Below, in pieces: positions 33,481 through 42,047 of a stretch of DNA of 64,000 nucleotides. Numbering within the stretch: position 1 is the first letter of the stretch; each line of letters begins with the position of its first letter. The notes under the pieces were generated by a model. The model searched no databases. It had not been told where the DNA came from and worked only from the letters and a program-made list of their open reading frames with translations. The translations under genes and the position numbers were made by a program. This DNA is from Aureibaculum sp. 2308TA14-22 (lineage in GTDB: Bacteria; Bacteroidota; Bacteroidia; Flavobacteriales; Flavobacteriaceae): assembly GCF_040538665.1 (NCBI RefSeq), contig NZ_JBEWXT010000001.1, positions 1,886,501 to 1,950,500 on the forward strand. Reading direction: 5' to 3'.

Positions 33481-35172
33481 CGAATTGTTTACCGTTTTGA
33501 GCAAGGTTTCAAAATTACAAGAAACCTGATCTCCGGTTTTCATATTTTTTAATGTAAACGTTTTCTCCTTCAATTCAGATTCACCTGCCAACACTACATA
33601 GTCTATATCTCGTTTATTGGCATAGTTCATTTGCTTTTTTAGTTTTGAATCATCAGGATATAATTCTGACTTTACCCCATTTTCTCGTAACTTTTTAATT
33701 GCTTCTAAACAATAAAAAGCCTCTTTTTCTCCAAAATTAATAAACAACACCTTTGGTTTTGGCAATTCCACTTTTTGGAACAAGCCCAATTCCTCCAATA
33801 CCAAGTAAATTCTATCCAAACCGAACGAAATACCGATTCCGCTTACGTCTTTTAATCCAAAAATTCCAGTAAGGTCGTCATATCTACCTCCACCTCCAAT
33901 AGAACCCATTTTTACTTTATCGGCTTCTACCTCAAAAATAGCTCCAGTATAATAATTTAATCCACGTGCTAAGGTTACATCTAATGTTAAGCTACTTGCG
34001 TTTAATCCAAGTTTCTTAACATTATCAATTACAAATTCCAACTCTTTAACACCTTGCAATCCTTGGTCGGAATCTTTTAAAATAACTTTCAATTCTTTTA
34101 CCATAGAATCTTTATCTCCTTCCAATTCCAACAATGGTTCTACTTTTTGAATAGCTTCTTCTGCAATTCCTTTATCTAACATTTCTTTTACAACACCTTC
34201 TTTTCCAATTTTATCTAACTTATCTAAGGCGACCGTAAAATCTATCAATTTATCAGAAGCACCAATAACTTCGGCAATACCTGAAAGTATTTTTCTGTTG
34301 TTGATTTTTATGGAGGTGTTTTTTAATCCGAGTTTGGTAAAAATGTCATCATACAATTGGACAAATTCCACTTCTTGCCATAAAGATTTACTACCTACTA
34401 CATCCGCATCACATTGATAAAACTCTCTAAACCTACCTTTTTGTGGCCTATCCGCACGCCAAACAGGTTGCATTTGGTAGCGTTTAAACGGAAATTCAAT
34501 TTCGTTTTGGTGTTGCACCACGTAACGTGCAAAAGGTACAGTAAGATCGTAACGGAGTGCTTTTTCAGAGATATACTTTGTAATTCTATTAGAATTATTA
34601 CCTAATGACCAAATACCAAAAGCCTCCAACCCTTTCTTTAAAGTAAACTCTGCTAAATCATTTATATAATCTAAATCTTTTAAATCACAATTATTTTTGA
34701 ATTTTGAAAAATCAGAAAAATTATTTTCCATAGTAATTATTGCAGATTTGAAAAATCTTCCATCAATTACATCAAGATTATTTATATCTCTTGCAAAACT
34801 ATCGCTAACCTCATTTAAAATTTGTTCTCGGAAACTTTCATTTTTATTATAAAAAGTTTCAACTAAATCTTCTGATTTAATTGTTGCGTTAGTAATAAAT
34901 TCAAAGAAAAAATTTGAAAAAGACTTACCTACCTCATGACTAAATTTTCCAAAATAGTCTCCTGAATCTAATATTTTAAAAATCAATCGGTCACCTTCTT
35001 CGCCATATTTTCCCATTAAGGTAGATGAATTTTCAAAACTCGGAGTTTCAATAGGTTGAAATCCGTAATTTTCAAATGCTTCTTTTATCACATTGAAAAT
35101 ATAGTTGCGTTGTGCAACTTCAGTTGGTGAAAAATCTCTTGTTCCTTTGGGTATGCTTGGTTTTTGTGCCAT
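33478..35172 (-). CDS. hisS: Histidyl-tRNA synthetase with extra internal segment
   Basis: A 564-residue class II synthetase that charges tRNA-His. Motif 1 is in FQPIETPSFENSSTLMGKYG (38-57), motif 2 in the RYQMQPVWRADRPQKGRFRE region (about 233-252), the HisA motif in LARGLNYYTGAIFEVE and motif 3 in SGIGISFGLDRIY. Typical bacterial HisRS is 420-470 residues. Here about 119 residues (approximately 75-193, bases 34594-34950), rich in Asn, Phe, Lys and Asp, lie between ILDSGDYF and the conserved ISEKALRYDLTVPF. They are in frame, and the rest is intact, so the gene should be functional. The gene is upstream of folE, which has its own promoter over the hisS 3' end. Confidence 0.93.
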   Translation of the reverse strand: MAQKPSIPKGTRDFSPTEVAQRNYIFNVIKEAFENYGFQPIETPSFENSSTLMGKYGEEGDRLIFKILDSGDYFGKFSHEVGKSFSNFFFEFITNATIKSEDLVETFYNKNESFREQILNEVSDSFARDINNLDVIDGRFFKSAIITMENNFSDFSKFKNNCDLKDLDYINDLAEFTLKKGLEAFGIWSLGNNSNRITKYISEKALRYDLTVPFARYVVQHQNEIEFPFKRYQMQPVWRADRPQKGRFREFYQCDADVVGSKSLWQEVEFVQLYDDIFTKLGLKNTSIKINNRKILSGIAEVIGASDKLIDFTVALDKLDKIGKEGVVKEMLDKGIAEEAIQKVEPLLELEGDKDSMVKELKVILKDSDQGLQGVKELEFVIDNVKKLGLNASSLTLDVTLARGLNYYTGAIFEVEADKVKMGSIGGGGRYDDLTGIFGLKDVSGIGISFGLDRIYLVLEELGLFQKVELPKPKVLFINFGEKEAFYCLEAIKKLRENGVKSELYPDDSKLKKQMNYANKRDIDYVVLAGESELKEKTFTLKNMKTGDQVSCNFETLLKTVNNS

Positions 35173-35214
35173 TAAATCTGCTAATAAGCTGCAAATATCT
35201 GAAATTAATAAACT

Positions 35215-35685
35215 TTACAACCTATCTAACTCAGATTTTTCCTCAAAAGTCAATTTTACCTCTTCCTTAAATTTTTCTTTTTTTGGAAATTTTAAATACA
35301 TTACCACAATCAATAGCATTGCAATCAATAAAAAAGTAATGTTATTGGTAAGATAAGTTGCCACAACAGCTAATAATGCAGGGCCTTCTAAACACGCTCC
35401 TTTTGCCAATGTAGCCGTTTGATATTGAGTTAATTTTGAGTTCAGGGAGTCGTTTGGTGAGATTTTATTGGTAAAAGATTGGTATAAAAAATTACTCAAA
35501 AAAACACCTCCAACTGCCGCTATGGGAACAATTATCGTAAAAATATCCTCAAAATTTAAAGCATAATTTGGATTCTCTACCATAACAAATACAACAATAG
35601 TAAATACAGTTATTCCAAGTATTAATGCTCCGTAAATAATTTGTATGGTTTTAAAAATACCTTGTTGGTTTGTGTTGTTATCCAT
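35215..35685 (-). CDS. Small membrane protein of unknown function
   Basis: A 156-residue protein with about four hydrophobic helices (15-35, 45-65, 100-112 and 115-130) and a charged C-terminus (KFPKKEKFKEEVKLTFEEKS). A GACLEGPALLA stretch at about 96-106 resembles the small membrane-protein families around DUF4126 neighbours in Flavobacteriia. No function is evident. The first 8 bases overlap the end of the DUF4126 gene upstream, so translation is probably coupled. It lies 42 bases before the hisS ATG. Confidence 0.6.
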   Translation of the reverse strand: MDNNTNQQGIFKTIQIIYGALILGITVFTIVVFVMVENPNYALNFEDIFTIIVPIAAVGGVFLSNFLYQSFTNKISPNDSLNSKLTQYQTATLAKGACLEGPALLAVVATYLTNNITFLLIAMLLIVVMYLKFPKKEKFKEEVKLTFEEKSELDRL

Positions 35686-36250
35686 CTATTTGTTTTCTAG
35701 GTTTAAACCACTTAAATACTTTAAATAGTAGCCATAGTATTATTATTACAAAAATAATAGCCAATACTGGAGCGACAAATGCCAAAATTGCCATTATTAT
35801 AGAAGTGCCTGATTCAACAGTAGAAACAATGGGGTTTGCCACACCGCCTGTTGTTGCCGTTGATGTTAATCTTGCTGTACTTGTAGATGTTTTTATAGCC
35901 GTTGCGGTACCTCCGCCAGCAATAATGGCCAATGACCACGTTATTATTGGGTCTAAATCTGCTGCAGTTGACAACATTACCGCGGTACCAGCAATGGCTG
36001 CTAAAGGCACTGCTATGGTATCTAATAAATTATCTAACCAAGGGATTAAATACGCACCTATTTCAACAATGGTTGCAATACCAAGGGTAATCATGGCTGC
36101 AGAACTACCTATCCATTCCCAATTGTCATTTAAGGGAATAATCTGATAATAGGAAGCCAAGCTCAATGCGAAGAGTGGGACAAATATTCGAAACCCTACG
36201 GATGCGGCTAGGCCAATACCTAATAAAATACTAAAAACTGTTTCGGGCAT
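35678..36250 (-). CDS. DUF4126-family membrane protein
   Basis: A 190-residue hydrophobic protein of the DUF4126 family. It has about five helices, an N-terminal SILLGIGLAASVGFRIFVP segment, a Gly/Ala/Thr-rich centre (IAGGGTATAIKTSTSTARLT) and a final helix ending with a positively charged tail (WFKPRKQIDG). The family is found in diverse bacteria and has no proven function. Its stop overlaps the start of the small membrane protein downstream by 8 bases. Confidence 0.75.
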   Translation of the reverse strand: MPETVFSILLGIGLAASVGFRIFVPLFALSLASYYQIIPLNDNWEWIGSSAAMITLGIATIVEIGAYLIPWLDNLLDTIAVPLAAIAGTAVMLSTAADLDPIITWSLAIIAGGGTATAIKTSTSTARLTSTATTGGVANPIVSTVESGTSIIMAILAFVAPVLAIIFVIIILWLLFKVFKWFKPRKQIDG

Positions 36251-36384
36251 TTATATTAAAATTTAATGATTACAAAGATACTTACAATTTTTTTGCCAAA
36301 ATTGCAACGGGGATTTTTCCCCTTTTTGCATTAGGATTTTTCCCCAATCTAAGTAATATCCTTTTCTGTTCGTAAGCATTGACT

Positions 36385-36392
36385 TATTTTTG
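36385..36392 (+). promoter_or_regulatory. -7 promoter element for the 50-residue protein
   Basis: TATTTTTG fits TAnnTTTG and lies 17 bases before the ATG at 36410. The -33 region has no convincing TTG at the right spacing. Confidence 0.4.
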
Positions 36393-36409
36393 AGTACAAA
36401 CAAATTGCT

Positions 36410-36562
36410 ATGATACGTTCACGCCACAACTTCAACAAAAAAGAAGATTCAAAACCTTTTGGTCCACAATTTTGGGATAAAGTTGTAAAAACATTATTCA
36501 TTGCTGGGGTATCATTAATATTGATAATGATTGTATTAAAATGGTTTGAATTTATACCTTAA
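36410..36562 (+). CDS. Small single-helix membrane protein (50 residues)
   Basis: An open frame of 50 residues. It starts with a basic, His/Asn/Lys-containing region (MIRSRHNFNKKEDSKPFGPQ), then FWDKVVKTLF and a single hydrophobic helix of about 20 residues (IAGVSLILIMIVLKWF), and ends EFIP. The composition of a real coding frame, the -7 element just upstream and the strong hairpin beginning at its stop codon support it as a gene. Small one-helix proteins of this type are common in Bacteroidota and are often missed. No function can be assigned. Confidence 0.55.
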   Translation: MIRSRHNFNKKEDSKPFGPQFWDKVVKTLFIAGVSLILIMIVLKWFEFIP

Positions 36563-36637
36563 AAAAAAGGCTTTGCAAATAAGGTTATAATTAGTGTATT
36601 TCCCTAAATTGTTTCACAATTTAGGGTTTGCAAAGCC
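36561..36637 (-). ncRNA. Nested hairpin element with minus-strand T-run
   Basis: The outer arms GGCTTTGCAAA (36569-36579) and TTTGCAAAGCC (36627-36637) are perfect complements over 11 bp. Inside them, arms CCCTAAATTGT (36602-36612) and ACAATTTAGGG (36616-36626) form a second perfect 11-bp stem with loop TTC, directly abutting the right outer arm. On the minus strand the outer stem is followed by eight T, as in an intrinsic terminator. The structure also stands right after the stop of the 50-residue gene on the plus strand. It could end a minus-strand RNA from 36640-36816, or protect the small gene's mRNA. The remaining 179 bases to the next gene hold nothing else I can identify. Confidence 0.5.
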
Positions 36638-36816
36638 ATAATTCTAAAATCATCTTCCCAAACTTCTTATCTTTAATTTTTTAATCCCCTAATATCTCAA
36701 TAACTTAGCGGTCAAATAACCATAAGTATGAAATGAGCCATGACAATTCTTGATACACACTGAGATGGCTATTGGCAAATTACATCTGACCTAATTAATA
36801 ACAATAAAAATAACAG

Positions 36817-37389
36817 ATGAAAATATATACAAAAACGGGCGATAAAGGGCAAACTTCACTTTACGGAGGCACAAGAGTACCGAAATATCATTTACGTATT
36901 GAAGCTTACGGAACGGTAGATGAACTCAACTCGCATATAGGCTTACTAAAAGATCAAAAAATATCAAACGAAACTGCAAAGACATTACTAAAAGTTCAAA
37001 ATGAATTATTTACCCTTGGAGCCATGTTAGCGACTCCACCAGAAAAAGAAACCTTAAAAAGTGGAAAAGAGCGATTGAACATTCCCAAAATTTCGGAATC
37101 GGAAATTAATTATTTAGAATCTGAAATTGACGTTATGCAACAAACGTTGCCACAGATGACTCATTTTGTATTACCGGGTGGGCATCAAACTGTGTCATTC
37201 TGTCATATTGCCCGCTGTATTTGCCGCCGTGCAGAGCGTTTAGCAGTACATTTAAATGATAATGAGCCCATAAATGAGTTGATAATAATCTACCTAAATA
37301 GACTATCTGACTACCTTTTTGTATTGGCACGGAAATTGACTTATGACAATCAAGTTGAGGAAATACCTTGGCTTCCGAGTAAAAATTAG
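36817..37389 (+). CDS. Cob(I)yrinic acid a,c-diamide adenosyltransferase (PduO type)
   Basis: A 190-residue ATP:cob(I)alamin adenosyltransferase. The ATP-binding N-terminus IYTKTGDKGQTSLYGGTRV (2-20) and the helix EAYGTVDELNSHIG (29-42) are typical, and the second signature is FVLPGGHQTVSFCHIARCIC then RRAERL (about 117-142). The enzyme makes adenosylcobalamin for B12 enzymes. No B12-dependent gene is adjacent. It follows the nested hairpin element and is followed by the DUF2795 gene with its own promoter. Confidence 0.92.
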   Translation: MKIYTKTGDKGQTSLYGGTRVPKYHLRIEAYGTVDELNSHIGLLKDQKISNETAKTLLKVQNELFTLGAMLATPPEKETLKSGKERLNIPKISESEINYLESEIDVMQQTLPQMTHFVLPGGHQTVSFCHIARCICRRAERLAVHLNDNEPINELIIIYLNRLSDYLFVLARKLTYDNQVEEIPWLPSKN

Positions 37390-37438
37390 TAGTAAAAGAC
37401 GTTCTTTTTAATAATTTGAAAAATAATACATAAAAAAC

Positions 37439-37468
37439 TTGCTTTTTTGCTTAAAAAAATTACTTTTG
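37439..37468 (+). promoter_or_regulatory. Bacteroidota housekeeping promoter of the DUF2795 gene
   Basis: This is the clearest -33/-7 promoter in the window. TTG at 37439-37441 and TACTTTTG at 37461-37468 (TAnnTTTG) are separated by 19 bases, the expected spacing. Transcription would start near 37474, 23 bases before the ATG at 37497. Confidence 0.8.
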
Positions 37469-37496
37469 CAAAATATTAAAAATTTATATTACCATT

Positions 37497-37718
37497 ATGT
37501 ATTGGACTTTAGAATTGGCATCTTATTTAAGTGATGCTCCCTGGCCAGCCACCAAAGACGAATTAGTTGATTATGCGATTAGAACTGGTGCACCGCTTGA
37601 AGTTGTTGAAAACTTGCAAGCTATTGAAGACGAAGACGATTCGTATGAGTCTATTCAAGAAATTTGGTCGGACTACCCAACGGATGAAGATTTCCTTTGG
37701 AACGAAGATGAATATTAA
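37497..37718 (+). CDS. DUF2795-family small acidic protein
   Basis: A 73-residue protein that begins MYWTLELASYLSDAPWPATK and continues DELVDYAIRTGAPLEVVENL, the DUF2795 helical core. It ends with an acidic stretch rich in Asp, Glu and Trp (SDYPTDEDFLWNEDEY). Related short proteins are near-universal in Bacteroidota with no known activity. It has its own promoter and terminator, so it is a single-gene transcript, which suggests high independent expression. Confidence 0.85.
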   Translation: MYWTLELASYLSDAPWPATKDELVDYAIRTGAPLEVVENLQAIEDEDDSYESIQEIWSDYPTDEDFLWNEDEY

Positions 37719-37725
37719 CAAATCT

Positions 37726-37752
37726 AAAGTCTCATTTCGAGGCTTTTTTTTT
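37726..37752 (+). terminator. Rho-independent terminator of the DUF2795 gene
   Basis: An 8-bp stem with one G-T pair, AAAGTCTC (37726-37733) and GAGGCTTT (37739-37746), with loop ATTTC leads into a run of nine T (37744-37752). It starts 7 bases after the stop codon. Confidence 0.85.
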
Positions 37753-37808
37753 GGTTTCTAATTTCCTTTTTTTATCTAAAAATTAACGAACCACAAAACA
37801 CAGATTCT

Positions 37809-37816
37809 TATATTTG
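37809..37816 (+). promoter_or_regulatory. -7 promoter element of secA
   Basis: TATATTTG matches TAnnTTTG and is 69 bases before the secA ATG. No TTG is at the ideal -33 distance. Confidence 0.45.
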
Positions 37817-37885
37817 TGTATTGGTAAAACTAAGAGTGAAATCACATTAAATATTGACCTAGATCAATATTAAAATAAAAAATAT

Positions 37886-40800
37886 ATGAGTATTTTAAAT
37901 TCAGTCCTTAAAGTCTTTGTGGGCGATAAAAACAAAAAAGATTTAAAGCAATTACAGCCCATAGTTGATGGTGTAAGAGCTTTTGACAGTCAAATGGAAC
38001 AACTTTCTATTGACGAATTACGTGGAAAAACAGCAGAATTTAAAGAGAAAATTAAGGAAGCTAGAAAATCTTTTGATGATAAAATAACCGAACTAACAAC
38101 TGAACTTGAAACGGCTAACATCGATCGTAAAGAAGAAGTCTATAAAGAAATCGATTTACTAAAAGAAGATGCGTATCAAGCATCAGAAAATGTTTTAAAA
38201 GAATTACAATCAGAAGCTTTTGCCGTAGTAAAAGAAACCGCAAAACGATTTGTAAACAACACCGAACTTAAAGTAAAAGCCACTCCTTTTGACCGTGAAA
38301 TCTCTGCAGACAGTGATTATGTAACACTTGAAAATGACCATGCTATTTGGAAAAATTCTTGGGATGCCGCGGGCAAGCCCATTACTTGGGATATGATTCA
38401 TTATGATGTGCAATTAATTGGTGGTTCAGTATTACATCAAGGTAAAATTGCCGAGATGATGACTGGTGAAGGTAAAACTCTAGTAGCCACATTGCCAATT
38501 TATCTTAATGCCTTAACGGGCAATGGTGTTCACGTGGTTACCGTTAATGATTATTTAGCAAAACGTGATGCCGCTTGGATGGGGCCGATTTTTGAATTTC
38601 ATGGCTTGAGCATTGATTGTATAGATTATCACCAACCGAATTCAGATGCCAGAAGAAAGGCATACAATGCAGATATTACCTATGGAACCAATAACGAATT
38701 TGGTTTTGATTATTTGCGTGATAATATGGCACATGCTCCAAAAGATTTGGTTCAACGCCCTCATAATTATGCCATTATAGATGAGGTGGATTCTGTTTTA
38801 ATTGATGATGCTCGTACACCTTTAATCATTTCGGGTGCCACGCCTCAAGGAGATAGACATGAATTTAACGAGTTAAAACCTAAGGTTAGTGATATCGTAA
38901 ATAAACAACGTACATTTTTAACGGGTGTGTTGGCTGATGCCAAGAAAATGATTGCTGAAGGTAATGAAAAAGAAGGTGCTTTTCATTTATTAAGAGTTTT
39001 TAGAGGGTTACCAAAGAATAAGGCATTAATTAAGTTCTTAAGTCAGGAAGGAATAAAACAGTTATTACAAAAAACTGAAAATTTCTATATGCAAGATAAC
39101 AATCGAGAAATGCCTAAAATTGATGAGGCATTATGGTTTGTAATTGACGAAAAGAATAATTCTATTGAGTTAACTGATAAAGGTATTGAACACCTATCGG
39201 GTACTAAAGATAAAGAGGATAATTTCTTTTTATTACCAGACCTTAGTATAGAAATTGCTAGAATTGAAGAAGAAAATGAAACTCCAGAAGATGTAGCCAA
39301 GGGCAAAGAGGAATTATTTCGTGATTTTAGTATAAAAAGTGAGCGTATCCATACTTTAAACCAATTATTGAAAGCGTATACTCTATTTGAAAAAGATGTC
39401 GAGTATGTTATTATGGATAACAAAATTAAAATTGTAGATGAGCAAACGGGTCGTGTAATGGATGGCAGACGTTATTCTGACGGATTACACCAAGCACTTG
39501 AAGCAAAGGAAAATGTAAAAATTGAAGATGCAACGCAGACTTATGCTACCGTTACCTTACAAAACTATTTTAGAATGTATAACAAGCTTTCGGGTATGAC
39601 AGGTACTGCCGTTACCGAAGCTGGCGAATTTTGGGAAATCTACAAATTGGATGTGGTTGAAATTCCGACCAATAAGCCTTTACTCCGTAAAGATAAAGAG
39701 GATTTAATCTATAAAACCAAACGAGAAAAGTACAATGCCGTAATTGATGAAATAGTACGATTGGTCGAAGAAAAAAGGCCTGTTTTGGTAGGTACAACAT
39801 CAGTTGAAATTTCTGAATTATTAGGTAGAATGCTGACCATCAGGAAAATACCACACAACGTATTAAATGCAAAACTCCATAAAAAAGAAGCCGATATTGT
39901 TGCTGAGGCTGGTAATCCTGGAGTGGTGACCATAGCTACGAATATGGCGGGTCGTGGTACTGATATTAAATTGTCTGACGAAGTAAAAGAGGCAGGTGGT
40001 TTGGCTATTGTGGGTACGGAACGTCACGATTCTCGTCGTGTAGATAGACAGTTACGTGGTCGTGCTGGTCGTCAAGGAGATCCAGGGTCTTCACAGTTTT
40101 ATGTTTCTTTAGAGGATAACCTGATGCGATTATTTGGCTCGGAACGTGTAGCCAAGATGATGGATAGAATGGGTCTAAAAGAAGGCGAAATGATTCAGCA
40201 TTCAATGATTTCTAAATCTATTGAAAGAGCTCAGAAAAAAGTAGAAGAAAATAACTTTGGGATAAGAAAAAGATTGTTAGAGTATGATGATATTATGAAC
40301 TCGCAACGTGAAGTGGTTTATAAACGTCGTCGTCATGCCCTTTACGGGGAACGTTTACAAGTGGATATTGTAAATATGGTTTATGATACGTGTGAGGCTA
40401 TTGTGATGGACAACAAACCAAGCAACGATTATTCTAATTTTGAATTTGAATTGATTCGTTTCTCATCAAGCTCATCCCCATTTACAAAAGAAGAATTTGA
40501 AAATAAATCTGAACAAGATCTAATAGACGAACTGTTTAGAATTGTATATAAAAATTATCAAAATAAAATAGAACGTAATGCCGAAGCTGTTTTTCCTGTA
40601 ATTAAAGATGTTTACGAAAAACAAGGTAATCAATATGAGCGTATAGCTGTTCCATTTACCGACGGCGTAAAAACGCTAAATGTGGTAACTAACCTTAAAG
40701 ACGCCTACGAGTCTCAAGGTAAAGGTCTGGTGGCCGATTTTGAAAAAAATATTTCATTGGCTATTATTGACGAAACTTGGAAAGATCACTTACGTCAAAT

Positions 40801-41227
40801 GGACGAGTTAAAACAGTCAGTTCAGAATGCTACTTATGAGCAGAAAGATCCATTATTGATTTATAAGTTTGAAGCTTTTGAGTTGTTCAAAAAAATGTTG
40901 ACCAAAGTAAATAAGGAAGTATTATCCTTCTTATTTAAAGGAGAGTTACCAAATCAAAATGCTCAGCAAATATCTCAGGCCAGAGAACAAAAAAGAGAAA
41001 AAGTTCAGGTTAGCAAAGCTGATTTTAATAGTCCTACGCAAGAAACTAGTACCAATCAAACGCAAGAGCAACAAGTTACTGAAACTATTGTGCGTACCGA
41101 ACGTAAAATTGGTAGAAACGAACGTGTTACTATTAAACATGTAATGAATGGCGAAAGTAAAGAAGTAAAGTACAAACAAGCTATTCCGTTAATCGAAAAA
41201 GGCGAATGGGTATTGGTAGAAAGTTAG
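37886..41227 (+). CDS. secA: Preprotein translocase ATPase SecA
   Basis: A 1,113-residue motor of the Sec pathway, the usual length for Bacteroidota. Walker A MTGEGKTL is at about 192-199, the Walker B region DEVDSVLIDDARTP at about 299-312, GTTSVEISELLGRML and NMAGRGTDIKL lie in the second ATPase domain, and the arginine finger region is RQLRGRAGRQGDPGSSQFYV. The N-terminus has an extended charged helix (about 45-115) between the usual first helices and the preprotein domain, also usual in Bacteroidota. A Zn-binding C-tail is absent; the end is a Gln/Thr/Lys-rich linker and a short basic segment. It stands as a single gene. Confidence 0.97.
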   Translation: MSILNSVLKVFVGDKNKKDLKQLQPIVDGVRAFDSQMEQLSIDELRGKTAEFKEKIKEARKSFDDKITELTTELETANIDRKEEVYKEIDLLKEDAYQASENVLKELQSEAFAVVKETAKRFVNNTELKVKATPFDREISADSDYVTLENDHAIWKNSWDAAGKPITWDMIHYDVQLIGGSVLHQGKIAEMMTGEGKTLVATLPIYLNALTGNGVHVVTVNDYLAKRDAAWMGPIFEFHGLSIDCIDYHQPNSDARRKAYNADITYGTNNEFGFDYLRDNMAHAPKDLVQRPHNYAIIDEVDSVLIDDARTPLIISGATPQGDRHEFNELKPKVSDIVNKQRTFLTGVLADAKKMIAEGNEKEGAFHLLRVFRGLPKNKALIKFLSQEGIKQLLQKTENFYMQDNNREMPKIDEALWFVIDEKNNSIELTDKGIEHLSGTKDKEDNFFLLPDLSIEIARIEEENETPEDVAKGKEELFRDFSIKSERIHTLNQLLKAYTLFEKDVEYVIMDNKIKIVDEQTGRVMDGRRYSDGLHQALEAKENVKIEDATQTYATVTLQNYFRMYNKLSGMTGTAVTEAGEFWEIYKLDVVEIPTNKPLLRKDKEDLIYKTKREKYNAVIDEIVRLVEEKRPVLVGTTSVEISELLGRMLTIRKIPHNVLNAKLHKKEADIVAEAGNPGVVTIATNMAGRGTDIKLSDEVKEAGGLAIVGTERHDSRRVDRQLRGRAGRQGDPGSSQFYVSLEDNLMRLFGSERVAKMMDRMGLKEGEMIQHSMISKSIERAQKKVEENNFGIRKRLLEYDDIMNSQREVVYKRRRHALYGERLQVDIVNMVYDTCEAIVMDNKPSNDYSNFEFELIRFSSSSSPFTKEEFENKSEQDLIDELFRIVYKNYQNKIERNAEAVFPVIKDVYEKQGNQYERIAVPFTDGVKTLNVVTNLKDAYESQGKGLVADFEKNISLAIIDETWKDHLRQMDELKQSVQNATYEQKDPLLIYKFEAFELFKKMLTKVNKEVLSFLFKGELPNQNAQQISQAREQKREKVQVSKADFNSPTQETSTNQTQEQQVTETIVRTERKIGRNERVTIKHVMNGESKEVKYKQAIPLIEKGEWVLVES

Positions 41228-41312
41228 AAAATTAGAAAATTAATAAGGCTTTTTATTAAGTTGGCTTTTATTTGTACTATATTAGCTTACTCGAAATTGA
41301 CCCCATTGTTTT

Positions 41313-42038
41313 ATGAAAAGTGCTAAAATTTTCTGTAGTATATTTATTTTTATTGTTGGTAGCAATACAATTCTTTTAGCACAAAACAATCTTGAAGAAA
41401 AAAATTACTACAAATGGTTTGATAAAAGTATAGGCCAAGAGAATACTGCTCTGTTTAATGGAGAACTTTATACAAAATCTTACAGAACTCAAGATAAAAA
41501 TCATAACTTTCTTCTAACTAACGACTTTGTTACAGGAACGGTTGAGTTTGACAATCAAAAATATTATGACATCTTACTCAAATATGATATTTTCAATGAT
41601 GAACTAGTTGCTAAACTAAAAAGCTCATTTAACAGTAACAGCAATATTCAGTTAAATAAAGCTTTTGTTGAAGGCTTTACTATCCACAACAAAAAATTTA
41701 AATTTATAAATAGTGTAACGGAAGCGGTTATACTAAAAGGGTTCTACGAAGTTGCGTATAGTAGCAGTATGTTATCGTTATATACTAAACATCACAAGTT
41801 AAAAGCAAATTATATAATAGATGATCTTATTTACAGTAAATTTTCAAAACGCGACAAAAATATTCTTTTATATAAAAATAGTTTTTATGAAATTAAAAAC
41901 AAAAAAGAGTTGAGAAAAATATTTCCTAATCTAAACAGAGAAATCAATACTATTTATAAAAATAATAAACGCTTAAAAAAAATAGACAATAACGCCTTTA
42001 TAAAAACAGTAATACAAAAAATTGAACAACATCTTTAA
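41313..42038 (+). CDS. Secreted protein of unknown function
   Basis: A 241-residue protein with a signal peptide (MKSAKIFCSIFIFIVGSNTILLA, cleavage before QNN). The mature part is Lys/Asn/Tyr-rich and beta-rich at first (FNGELYTKSYRTQDKNHNF, then FVTGTVEFDNQKYYDILLKY), with a helical basic end (about 195-241). I do not recognise the family. It lies 9 bases before the STN-type TonB receptor, so it is probably co-expressed and may be a periplasmic or surface partner. That is inference. Confidence 0.65.
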   Translation: MKSAKIFCSIFIFIVGSNTILLAQNNLEEKNYYKWFDKSIGQENTALFNGELYTKSYRTQDKNHNFLLTNDFVTGTVEFDNQKYYDILLKYDIFNDELVAKLKSSFNSNSNIQLNKAFVEGFTIHNKKFKFINSVTEAVILKGFYEVAYSSSMLSLYTKHHKLKANYIIDDLIYSKFSKRDKNILLYKNSFYEIKNKKELRKIFPNLNREINTIYKNNKRLKKIDNNAFIKTVIQKIEQHL

Positions 42039-42047
42039 AAATAATCA

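Noticed and set aside
34594-34950. The HisRS insert as an intein or group I intron
   Set aside because: No intein N-terminal Cys/Ser or C-terminal His-Asn motif is at the joints, and the frame is continuous with no homing-endonuclease motif.
37324-37339. A second sigma-54-like sequence, TTGGCACGGAAATTGA
   Set aside because: It lies inside the adenosyltransferase coding region and its -12 part is TTGA, so chance is the simpler explanation. The promoter at 37439 is a better fit for the next gene.
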